Source: Aurelia coerulea (taxonomy: Eukaryota > Cnidaria > Scyphozoa > Semaeostomeae > Ulmaridae). From it: DNA of 64,000 nt. Within the stretch, counting starts at the first letter, position 1, and each line of letters starts with the position of its first letter. The notes beneath the pieces were generated by a model that searched no databases, was not told the origin of the DNA, and saw nothing but the letters and a program-made list of their open reading frames with translations. This document shows positions 46,601-58,600 of the stretch, piece after piece. Position numbers and translations under genes: made by a program. The DNA is taken from assembly GCA_039566865.1 (NCBI GenBank), contig CM076943.1:43842663-43906662 (forward strand), given 5' to 3'.

Positions 46601-49600
46601 CGTTGACCCTATTGTTTTGATACATTGTGTTTCAGCTTTGTTGAGAGCGAACCGATGTTGGGGCTCACGTTGTCATGCGCATCACTGCTTTTGTTTCTTC
46701 CCTTGTTCTCAACAGCCAAGCTAATTTGCATATTACGTATGTGCCGTAAATCGTTACTGCGCATGCGATCTGGAGCCCTTTTTGGGGGATTCCTCGAGGC
46801 TTTCAACTTAGCCTGTTCGTATCCCCAACAAACTTTTAACTTTAAGGGAAGAAACGTCTCAGGAAAGATTTTGCCTTTTTTGTGTTTTTGGTCAAAATTT
46901 GTAAAAGTTAGCCTGCGCAATTCCCACAAATCATTATATTGTCAAGAACTTCGCATTTTGTCCAACTTGCAGAATTTCTTCCTGTGAAAGGCTTGTCCCT
47001 CAAACATCAAACATTTTTTGTGACACCCTGTATCACTGTGTACCGTAAAAGCTCTATTAAGCCCCCAGGGGGACTTATTTAACTCCATACACTCCAGAGG
47101 GTGGCTTGAGAGGAGGCTTATTAGAGAAGGGGGATTATTCACAAAATTAAATGACAACGATATATATGATATACCTTTTACGCCATATTTTCGGATTCAA
47201 AATACAATTTTGAGTCAAATACATAAATTTGACACAGTTTTATCTCAAACCATATTAAAATTAACATGCCAACTTAGTTAGCTCAATAAATGGAAAATCT
47301 TTGGAATTTGATATAAGTGGGGGAGGCTTTATAGAGAAGGGGTCTTATTCAAAATGTTGGCTTAAAGGGGAGGGGCTTATCAGGGTCTGAAAAGGGGTTG
47401 GTGCAAAGTTTTAGCCCACTTGGCACTGTTTGACGTTTATCACAAAACCGATCCAAATTTTTTTTTTTTACATCATTTAATAACTTACAATACATATTAT
47501 TTTCAACGTTACTTACAAAATACCATACCCTACTACTAATACAATACCAATTGGAGCGAAAACTACGGCTACCTCATGGCAACATAAAACAGGAAATACG
47601 AACATACCACTGCACGTAACTACCAGAGAGAAAAATAATTGCTAATACTACACGTAACTACAAAAAAGAAAAAAGGAAAAAAAAGAAAAAACGTTTACCT
47701 TAAAGGGGACCTAAATAAAACTACACGTAACTGCTACTACAAATAAAAGGAATGTTTAAAATACAAAAATTGAATTCTGGGGGTTAGAAATGGGGCCTGT
47801 GGCAATTTTTAGCAAAATCAAAATTGTTTTCATTTTTTTGTGATTCTGGGACCAAAACTTGAAAACTGGGACCCAGCACCTGAGAGGGAAAATAGGTAAA
47901 TGCATTGTACTTGTGATCAACGATATACTCATTTAGAATCAATATTTTGTGCTGCGTTTTGATCGTTGTAATTTGAATGCTTTCTTCTTCCATAGAGCCA
48001 GTGAAGTGTGCAGCTGGAGGTATTCACTGTGACGACGACATCTCACCGGATCTGGATCGTTGCAACCAAGATCCCTATGGATTTGGTCCTGTTAAATGGA
48101 GCTGCCCAATAGTATGTGGAGTTTGTCAACGTAAGTCATCTTCTTGTTACAAATACACTTACTCTTTCTATAACTCTCCAACTTGCAAACCTATGAGTTA
48201 ATTAGCAACAGCTATGATCTTATTTTTGCTTAGTAGTTGAAATTGCATGCTTAGGTGCCCCCCCCCCCATATTTTTGCGTGATGCGTTATTGGCCATATT
48301 TCATGCGTGAAGTCGTGAAATTTCCATTTTTTGTGCGTGATTTCGTGAATTACGATTCCTGCGTGAAGCGTGAAATACGAGTTTTTCTTACGTTATGCCG
48401 TGAAAAGGGCTGTGGCAATGCGTGAATTTGTGAATGAAACTGTAAATGATATTGCTATTTTTTCAATTTGGCAGGGTAGGGTGGGGGTAATGTGGGTCTA
48501 AAATGAGCAAAATCTCAAAATGGATAGCTGGTAAAACGAGACTAAAATGCAAAACATTTCAAAAGTTTCGTTTGATTGACATTCAGTGCTTCTTCTTTCT
48601 TGGGAAAAAATGTCAGCTCTAACAAAGGCAGTTAAATATTTTTAAAAAATGTTCTCTTTTGGCAACTAAAATAGGCCCACTTTTTCCGACGAGCGGGAAA
48701 AGTGGGTCTATTTTCAAAACTTGTACAAAATCGGAATATGACAGGCTAAATGATTAAAAAAATTACACATTTTTTTTATAAGAAACTGGTTGATATAGAA
48801 ACTAGTACTACGATGACCAAAAATTTAAGAAACTCTATGTCTCTCTAACAAAGGTACATTCGTCTTTTCTTGAATTTTAACTGCAAAATTGGTAAATTTT
48901 TGCCTTGATGTGCATGTCTTCTTCTTGATGACAATGTCAATGCAAAATGGAAGCCCTTTCTCGAGAAGAAGGCTCAACTTCGAAAAATACCGCAATTTTA
49001 GGCCCAAAAAAATAAGAAACTAGAGTACTGTCGCCCTGAATGGGTCTAATGCCGTTTTTCGTCAGAATCGCACGCTCTTCTTTCGACGGAAATACAAGGC
49101 GCCTGGATTTAGGAGTTTCAAAACCACAACAAAAATGCTCTGCTGACGCCTTTCTTTACAATATTCTTTGCTTGTGTTTTGTTGAAGAAGATATTTCCGA
49201 AAATATCAAGTTTTTCAGGCAGACTATCTTCCGTGGACTCGCAAGTGTCATCAAATCTTTTTTTTTCGGTTCAAATTGGTTGAATGAGTCAGCCTTTAAT
49301 TTTTTCATTTTTGCACATTTGATATCCAGTTAAACTGTTTCGCAGGTCATACCAACCTTTTAAGAGTAAATTGTAACATTTATCGAAACATCTCGTCAAT
49401 CTTTGTTGCCGAAGTGCGTATTTTTCCAAAGGCAAATAAATTGGGGAAAATTCGCCCTGAGTGGGTCTATCTTTTTCAAACGGCTCCACGTAGCGATCCA
49501 AGTTTGTGTGTGCTGGTAATACCAGCCTGGTATTGTGTCAGTATAGAAAGGAAATGTGCTACTAAAGTTATTTTGACATATTTTGAGGGTTTCATCAGCT

Positions 49601-52600
49601 TTGGTGTTTCGTCAGCTTTAAAAATTATCATAACAGTTGAGTTTTACGTAAATTTTGAGTTTCATCTGCGCAGGAAAAGTGATAGCTGTCCGTTAAAGTT
49701 TTGTATTCCCAACAATGCCAAAAGTCAGATAATACAAACATTCCCTTATAGCTCATTCAGTGTTGTATCTGTAGAGAGAAGCTTGGCTTTCCTGCTAGTA
49801 AAATTTCCCTGCTGAGGCCTAAACAACATTCAGACCCATTAAGGGCGAAAATCTGAGAAAGTATTATTTTGACTACTGCTGATGTTAGGCTCAGTTTCAA
49901 GAGGAAACAAGAGTGAAAATATCTTTGGCCTAGAAATAACGGTTGGCAAGGAAATGAAGTCTATATCCATTTTGCGTTATTATTACTGGTGATTTCAACT
50001 GCCGATCAACTCAATGGTGGGAAAACGATATAGAGAACAATGAGGGAAAGCTGTTTGAGCCATTAACATCTGACCTAGGCCTACACCAGTTGATTTCTGA
50101 ACCAACACATTTGATGGGTATTTCAAAATCCTGCATTGATTTGATTTTCACTGATCAACCAAACCTCGTTATCGAGTCTGGTGTTCATCCCTCGCTACAT
50201 GAACAGTGTCATCATCAAATAGTCTATGGAAAATTATCTGTTTCAAATATAAAACTACCTCCCTACTCACACAGGATTTGGTACTATGACAAGGCAGATT
50301 TCGTTGCGATTATGAAAAGCATCCAACTTTTTCGCTGGCAAGAGCACCTTAGCAAACTGACATGTCCCAATGAGCAAGTTCAGTTACCTAATGAAGTTCT
50401 GTTAAACATTTACTCTAATTTCATACCTAACAAAGTCAAGACGATTAGACCCCATCAAGCACCCTGGATAACAGAAAAGGTTAAAAATGTTCTGAGAAAA
50501 AAGAATCGTGCCTACAGAAATTTCATAAGGAGGGGCCAACCAAATGACAAGCTAGAGGGAATACAAAAATTGATATCCGAAGGTTCGAAAATGATAGAGG
50601 ATGCCAAACGAAATTACTTTCTCAAGGCAGGAAACACATTGGCTAACCGTGGGACTGCTAATAAAGCTTATTGGCCTTTAATCAACACCGTCCTAAATAA
50701 GGCCAAGATTCCAATAATACCACGTCTTCTAGAAAACGGGTTGTTTATAACGGATTTCACTGAAAAGGCACAGATATTCAATGATTATTTCGTACTCCAG
50801 TGTACAACAATCAATACAGGTAGCGTAATTCCACCTAATATGCCAGCTCCTTCTTCCCTCATAAGCGATTTTCCTGTATCTAGCGAAAAGATACTGAACA
50901 TTATAAGGTCTCTAAATCTAAATCCTAATAAAGCACATGGTTGGGATGGAATGTCAATCAGAATGATAAAATTAAATGATACTGCACTAGTTACTCCACT
51001 AAAAATAATATTTGAAAACTGCTTGAGACGTGGTTTATTTCCCGAAATATGCAAATATGCAAATGTTGTGCCGGTTCATAAGAAAAATGAGAAAAATTTG
51101 AAGGGAAACTATCGACCAATTTCTCTCCTACCAATCTTTGGGAAAATACTTGAAAAACTTGTGTACGATTCTTTATACTCGCATCTCGTTTCATGCAATT
51201 TACTCAATCCGATTCAATCAGGCTTTCGTCCCGGTGACTCAACGGTTAATCAGCTGATTTCCATAACGCACACGATCTTTAAAGCCTTCGATTGTAACCC
51301 ACCTCTTGATGTTCGCTCTGTGTATCTTGACATCTCTAAAGCATTTGATAGGGTATGGCACGACGGTTTGATCTATAAACTAAAACGATGTGGCGTTTCT
51401 GGAGAGCTCCTTTTACTTATCCAAAGTTTTCTTAAGGATAGAAAACAGCGAACAGTTCTAAATGGACAGAATTCTGATTGGGGAGATATTTCAGCAGGAG
51501 TACCCCAGGGTTCTATTCTAGGACCCTTGTTTTTCCTTGTATATATCAACGATCTAGCTGCTGACGTGAAGTGCAATGTTAAGCTTTTTGCTGATGATAC
51601 ATCGTTGTTTACTGTAGTAGAAGACTCTAACTCGGCTGCCAGTGATATGAACCATGACCTAGAGTTGATAAGACAGTGGGCCTACGATTGGAAAATGTCC
51701 TTCAATCCTGATCCGCAAAAACAAGCTGTTGAACTGATATTTTCTACGAAAAGAATTGAAATCAATCATCCAGAAATTCGTTTTAATAATATTCCAGTGA
51801 TGAAAGTGGATAAACATAAACAGTTAGGAATTATCCTGTACTCAAAGCTTTCTTTTTCGGCTCATATCCAGGCAGCTATCTCTAAGACAAGGAAGGGTGT
51901 CGGTTTGCTGAAATGTCTCTCCAAGTACCTACCCAGACATACCTTAAACGAATTATTCAAGCTCTATGTGCGACCCCACCTGGAATACGGAGATGTTATC
52001 TATCATATTCCGGCCAAAGTATGTGAATTTAGCGGTAACACTACTTTGTCAAGTTTGATGGAAAAGTTGGAGTCAGTTCAGTATTCTGCTGCTCTAGCCG
52101 TTACAGGAACGTGGAGGGGGACATCGCGAGAGAAGTTGTACGCAGAACTTGGTTGGGAATCATTGAGTTCCCGAAGATGGAGTAGACGCCTTACGTTGTT
52201 TTACAAAATGATACATTATCTGATGCCTGAATATACAGCTGATCCAATCCCTCAACTTCAGCAGTGGCATTACTCTCTTCGCAATCAGGATGTCATTGGG
52301 CGAAGGTTAGACTTGCACCATCGGTTGCTATCTTTAAGAGAAAGCTGATTTCAATTATCCGCCCCCTTGCTAAATCTTTCTTTGGGATTCATGATCCATA
52401 GGATTATCCTATCTGACTCAACTTAGAGTGGGTCTTAGTTAGTTATGCTTTCACAAATTCAAGCACAATTTTAGGGATTCCATAAATCCAATGTGTCCTA
52501 CAAACGATGGTATTGAGACTACGGAACACTTTTTGTTGCTCTGCCCCTCCTTTGAGATTGAACGTCGAAATCTTCTCGCTAGAGTGTTTGATTTGCTGCG

Positions 52601-55600
52601 ACCATTTGGACATATCGATCTTTCAAATGAGGTTTTGACGCAACTTTTATTATATGGTGATAAAGACCTTCCAAAGGACCTCAACAGAAATATACTCGAG
52701 CTGACTCTACATTACATCCACGCAACTGGTCGCTTTAGTTGAGATCACCGTAAATCTAGTTAAATGTCACCAAACCACTAAGTCCATTTTCGTAAAGTTT
52801 CTTGTCGTAGAGTCCTGTCCATATATTCCTTTGCAAGCCTGTTTCACATTGGATGTTTTATTGGATGGCTTATATTAGAAATCCAGACCCGATAGCGGTG
52901 TCTCGAGCCATGGGGACCTTGGGTGGGGAGCAGTGACGGGGACGGTTGTTGTCGTTGTTGTTTTCCTCAGCCGGCGTTCCAATTGTTAACTATTATATTT
53001 TGGCCTGACATCTAATGTGAAACCGGCTCAAATATTTATTTGTAAAATGTTTTTATAATTAGCATTTCTATCTGTATTAGTTGTAGCGTATGTATAGTAG
53101 TTTGTAGTAGTTATATTTTAATTTATATTAATTCCAGGGGGTAGACATGACATTTTGCTCCTCCTGGTCCCCGTCCTTGTAGTGTGGTATAGTAGATTGT
53201 AGGTAGTGTTTAGGTAATTTTTGTTGTAAATTTTTATATTGAATATAAAAAAAAGTCCATATTCATAAAGAAAATATTTCCAAGAGACATACACTTTGAC
53301 AAGAAAATCAATTCTATTTGTGATTAGACCCATTGAGGGCGACGGTACTCTAATTAAGAAACATTTACTACTAAAACACCGACATTTTCATGCGAAATTT
53401 AAAAAACTTTAAGTACTAAGTGCTGATCCAACAAGTTTCCTATAAAAAAAACGTGTAATGGACTTACATTTCCCAACTATTCTCTATTCAAGAAAATCAC
53501 AGTCTTTGCCTTTTATCGCAAGCAATCCCGTTCCCGCAACGAAAATAAAGCTACGGTCATTATGCTGTGATCCACCATAGTTGCAACTTTCCAGTCAGTG
53601 ATCGAATTTGATAATAAGCAGTCAAATAAAGATGTTTGCAGTATGTTTACTTCAATTTAGTGGTTACAAGACAGCATAAACTGCGGTAATAGGAAACCCG
53701 TTTTCGCATTTTAGACAGAAAACAACGTGGCAAGATGAATATAAGTGCGAAAATTGTAAGCAATTCAAGGCTTCGCTGAATTTGAATTATGGCTGAATTC
53801 TCAGTAGGCCCACATTACCCCACCTGGTAAAAAAATAAAAATAAAAAGAACAATCGCGTCAATGACTTTGAAATAAACGTTATTTCGTTTGTAAAAGACC
53901 AAACTCTCACCTCATGGCCATTTAATTGCCCAGAAAAGCAAAACAACAGTGGCAGGAGAAAGTTTTCTTCGGCTTTGAAATTCTTGCACAATAGGCCGTT
54001 CAGTAAAGTTATTTTATAAACCGATTGGAGATACATTTAAGACGAATATTTTATGTAAAAAGGCAGTTTATTGTGCATGCATTAAAAGAAAAATAGGCAT
54101 CCTTATTTCCATTTAACGAGAAAGGATATTTCTAGCGAAAAGCTCAGTAGACCCACTTTTCCCCGTAGACCCACATTACCCCCACCCTACCCTAGTCCTT
54201 CAAACAGGGTTCTCTGGCGAGCTTTAGCTGACTTAGATGCTACATCTATTACTTGCGTGCTCGTGAAATTACAATTTTCCATAGCGTGAATGCGTGAAAA
54301 GCCAAAATAGTGTGCGTGAATGCGTGAATCGCAACCCCTATGGGGGGCCCCTTAGGTGTGCATAGTCAACTCAACTGGTACAACCATATTGATACTATCA
54401 ACATGAAGATCCTTCAAGCCCCTAGACTTATCAAGTAGCCCCATCTGAGTTACTGTTACTCCGTATGGAGCTGCTGTAGTGTCCAACATCAACGTTTTGC
54501 CAAAATACAAATAGATGAACAAGGCTAGAGTCGGTAGGAAGGGAGCACTTGTCATTTTTGTACCAGGCTTGTGCTGCTGAAGAGGGTATTATTTCAGCAA
54601 TGTTGCATCCACAATTTTCAAAATATTTGCTTTGTTACGGAGTCTTAACTGGGGATTTGCAATTTTTGTTTTGTTTTCTTGCCGATTTGCTCCCAAACAG
54701 GTTAGTCCATTTGAAGAAGATCGCGTAAGAATCTCCTTATGCAGTGGCATATCCCTACTCCAGATTCGATCAACTGTTGCCTTGGAGGCTTTGGCATTTG
54801 CAAGCTCGCAATGTTTGTCTTCTCTCCTCTGCGAGGTTTCTTTGTTTTTCTTCATTATTTTCATCGTTCTGTGGTCCGTAATCTTGCGAAGGGAGAAAGG
54901 GAACGAACCTTTCCTCCTCTTCCCTCATTTTTTCAGAAGAACCTCATGGAGGAGAGCAATGTTTTTGTGAAAGAAGATAAGGCTCACATCCTTAATGGTC
55001 GCTAGAGCACGCGTAAATCATTCAATTTCATGCTAATCAACCAAAGGGGGGGGGGGTACTCTGGTATATTCAGGATAGGGATGCTCATGTTACTTTTTTG
55101 GGTCTAAAATTCAGGCAAGGATTTTTTTTTGGGTCAATGATTTGTAAATTTTTTTGGGTTCAAGAAATTCTGGCTTACTTTTTTGGGTCTCAAATATGAG
55201 AACAAGTAAAAAAATTGGGAAATAAAATTTACAAACAAAACTAGAGTCAAGTAACAGTACTAAAATCAAAAAATATAAATATCCAAACACATTATGAGAA
55301 ATCTAATCAGTTGGAGCACTTTTATACAGATTTAAGATACTGAATTCATAACTTTTGGGTATGAAATTATTATTATTATTATTGAATATCTATTTAAAGT
55401 AGGCTAAAAACTGAATAGCTAAATTGCAGCTAATTAAGGCCTACTATTTACAATATACATAATTTACAATAAAACTAAAATTAATATATATTACAGGACA
55501 AATCAGAGTTAAAATCTATCATGATAGAAACCCAACTTGCGGGATATATACTTTGCAAAGCCTACAGTTGCATGTTCCACCATTCCAACATCTAATTCGT

Positions 55601-58600
55601 TTTTTGAACATAGGAAGGCTGTTTAATTGTTTTAGTTCTTGCGGTAAATGCTGCCACAGTTTATTTCCAAGGTAAGTAATGGACTCAACTCCAAAGGACG
55701 TAGTTCGTACTTTTGGCAGTTGAGCGTCATTACCATGCCTTAGGCAGTACCTAATATTTCGTTGCATGAAAATATCCTTCATGAATGGTGGATTCAGACC
55801 GCATTTTGTTTTATAAATTTCAGTCATGAGCAACTGTAGGTTTCTTACATGGATTGGCACCAATTTAGATTGCTCCAGGAGAAAACCGAAATCATTTTCG
55901 TAATCTTTATATGCAATGCGTAATGCCCTTTCTTGAATATGATTTATTCTATGATTCAAAGCTCTATCATAGAACATCCAAACAAGAGGACAGTAGCTGA
56001 AATGGGACAAAACGAACGCCCTCATTAACTGCTGCAGTTTTTTAGTGTCCATGTATCGTGAAATTCGAGCACGAGCGTGGAGTTTTTGGCTGGCCTTTTT
56101 GCAAACAGTCTTGACGTGTTGCTTGAAAGAAAGTGATTTATCAAAGGTTATACCGAGAAGATTTTCCTCTGAACTTTCTTTCACATAGGCCTCGCCTATT
56201 TTAATTGTCGAAAATATAATTACCGTTATTAAACGTCGGAAAAATTATTTTTTTGGGTTGATGCGTTGTACCCCCGGCCGGAGCATACCTGAGTACACCC
56301 CCCTGGGACCAAGGGACCTACCCTGTAGGCATTGCCTATTGCCTGTACTGTTTTGTGACATAGTACACAGAGTAAATGCTTTAGAGGTTCTTTCGTTACA
56401 GTGATTTTCAAATTCTAACGTCTGTTAGCGTTGACCAATCAAACATCACGCTGTCTGATTCCCTATAATCAGCTCGTCTAACAGTTGATCTCGTATTACA
56501 TCAACACCGAAGTTTGAAACCACAAAATCATTCTTACGTCATTTTGACAGGACAGCGATTACTCTCTTTTGATCCTTACTGTAATAAACCATAGAATAAA
56601 CACAGTTCCTACAAGGTAGGCGCCCTTTAAGCAATCAATGAGATGGCCGCTTTCTAGCCCCTGGAGACAAGATTGGTACCCTGGGTACCAGCCTCTCTCA
56701 TGTTAGAGAGGCTGGTACCCAGGGTACAAGATTGGTCGTTTGAGGTGAATTTTCTAGTACCCTCGCGAAGACTTAAATGGATGCTAAATTACTTCAGTTA
56801 TTTGCAATGTTTTTGATCAATCAGTTGCAGGGATGTCCGTCCAGAGTTGTTTACATATTTAGGCACATAGCATGTTTGGAGCTACCGGGTGACCCAAAAA
56901 AAGTGACCCAACGCAATCTGTTATAGAAATAAGTAAGTTGCTGATTGAAAAGCTTCAAACGTTGTTCTGTTGCTAAAAGACCAGCTTAAGTTATGAGTAT
57001 GTTTCGCAATTGTTTTCGACACTGCAAATTTCCCGAATTAGCCCTATAGTGGTTGGGTTATCTGACACATTCTATTTTGGTTGGGAGCAAAAGTAAGTTT
57101 CCGCAATCCGTGGAACAAAACCAAAGATAGGTTTTAGCCCTTTTTCGGAGGTTTGCTTGTTTACAGCGGGCCGCCATCTTTGAAAATAGCGTGATCTGAT
57201 TGGTCAATCCCCAAATCAAAACAAACTTCTCGGTCTATTGAAAACGAAATGTTGCCCTGTTCTCATAATGTAGGTGAAGTTGTAGACTTGCTCCAATTCT
57301 ATTTCTTTTTTCGTCAGTGATTCTTCGCTGGTGATTTATAGAGAGGAAATGCGAAGGAGCATGCGACGCCGGCCTCGTTTTCAATCATCCGTATGCTCCT
57401 ACCCATTTCCTACTATTATTATTATTTCTTTCTTTAAGGTAACTCTGCTTTCCGCTCTAGTGCACAGCGAAATGCCGTTTCGCAAAACCACTCTCCTCAG
57501 AAAACAGTTAATTTCTCCAATATTATTCGGCCTATTGAAAAGCGGTAAAAAGGATGTTGTTTTGTATAATCTGGGCAATCGAAAGATGTATAAATCGCAA
57601 TGTTTCCGTCAACCCTGGCTTCGCAAATCCTTGCTCAAACCTTTTTGCTGATTTCAGAAAAGTGGATTTACCTCCAAAACTACTCGAAAATGTTTCGATT
57701 TTTTTTCGCTCAATCTTTAGCTAAGTAGTTGATCTACAACTTTGCCACGTCTGATTGAAAAGCTAGGCTAGATTTCCTGCAATCACCTTTCAAAAAACTG
57801 CAAAAATCATCGTTTTGTTTACATTTTGACGACGGAGCCCCTTTGATTTTGGAAATACGAGTTTGAGTACTGAATTGTTCTTCCCATAGGTTGTTCGTAA
57901 CAATGTGGGTTTCTTAGATTATAGATCAAGTTTCACTGCTGAGGTATCTCAGAATTAAGGTAATCAGGTGTTTTGGATTTGCACAGAGACTAGAAATGGC
58001 ATAATCTTTGATACCAACTGCGATGGTACAAGGTTTCCCATCCTAATTCATCATAAAGTGCTCCTGCCCTTTCATTATATAATGCACAGCTGAAATCATA
58101 TTTTCACTACTTCCTGATTCGTTGAAAACATTATCTGTCCTTGTTTGGGTTGAGTAGAGGTTTCCAAGAGTTTTTTTCTTCACTTTCCAAGTAATATGAT
58201 AAATTGTGCACTCTCACTTAACTAAATTTTGTGTATTTAAAGTTACGAATCTTCAATTTGCAGGATGGTAAAGGTTTGGGTTTAGTTAATGGTTTAGGTA
58301 GTGGTAGTGATAAATAGTTTGAGCGATGTTGTTGCCGTTGCTCTTGCTGTTGCTGTAAATTGATGATAACTTAAGATGGCGTGATGAGTCTAAATATCAA
58401 TGCCTGCGACCTTTTCCTTTCTAGCTTGTCCACCGAACAGCAATATAAGCAGCTGCGGTGAAAATTCACTTTGCCAACAAACCAGTCCTGGCGCATACAA
58501 TTGCTCATGTAAGAGTGGCTACAGTGGCGGTTTTAATTGCACTGACATAGACGAGTGTGCAACTGGTCAACATCAATGCAGTGCCAATGCTGATTGTACA

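Larger units (their letters stand above)
48766..53455 (+). mobile_element. TA-flanked MITE, copy 3, split by an insertion
   Basis: Left part 48766-49020 and right part 53363-53455 together match the intact copy at 28445-28916 (ttttataagaaactgg; aactgcaaaattggtaa; actaagtgctgatcca). TA flanks both ends (48764-48765 and 53456-53457). The break lies at ...aataagaaac / taagaaacatttac..., where a larger element inserted. Confidence 0.85.
48473..54193. mobile_element. Second-layer inverted-repeat element (AGGGTAGGGTGGGGG ends)
   Basis: The left end agggtagggtgggggtaatg and the right end cattacccccaccctaccct are perfect complements for at least 27 bp, through tgggtct. Its right half (53571-54193) also occurs at 17613-18049. 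No target duplication could be defined. It surrounds the MITE at 48766-53455. Confidence 0.85.
48258..54350. mobile_element. Outermost nested DNA element with 8-bp duplication CTTAGGTG
   Basis: C-rich left end (cccccccccc-atatttttgcgtgatgcg) and G-rich right end (cgtgaatcgcaacccctatggggggcccc) are imperfect inverse complements. CTTAGGTG occurs directly at 48250-48257 and 54351-54358. The 8-bp duplication suggests a hAT-type element. It now spans 6.1 kb because other elements inserted into it. It lies in intron 2 of the ZP gene. Confidence 0.75.

Noticed and set aside
46609..46987. Frames of 106 codons (minus) and 120 codons (plus)
   Set aside because: They overlap on opposite strands, have no splice context or known motif, and lie in repeat-like DNA.
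47996..48130. Stand-alone peptide toxin gene
   Set aside because: The six-Cys ShKT unit is a symmetrical phase 1-1 exon joined in frame to signal-peptide and EGF exons; this is a domain of a large extracellular protein.
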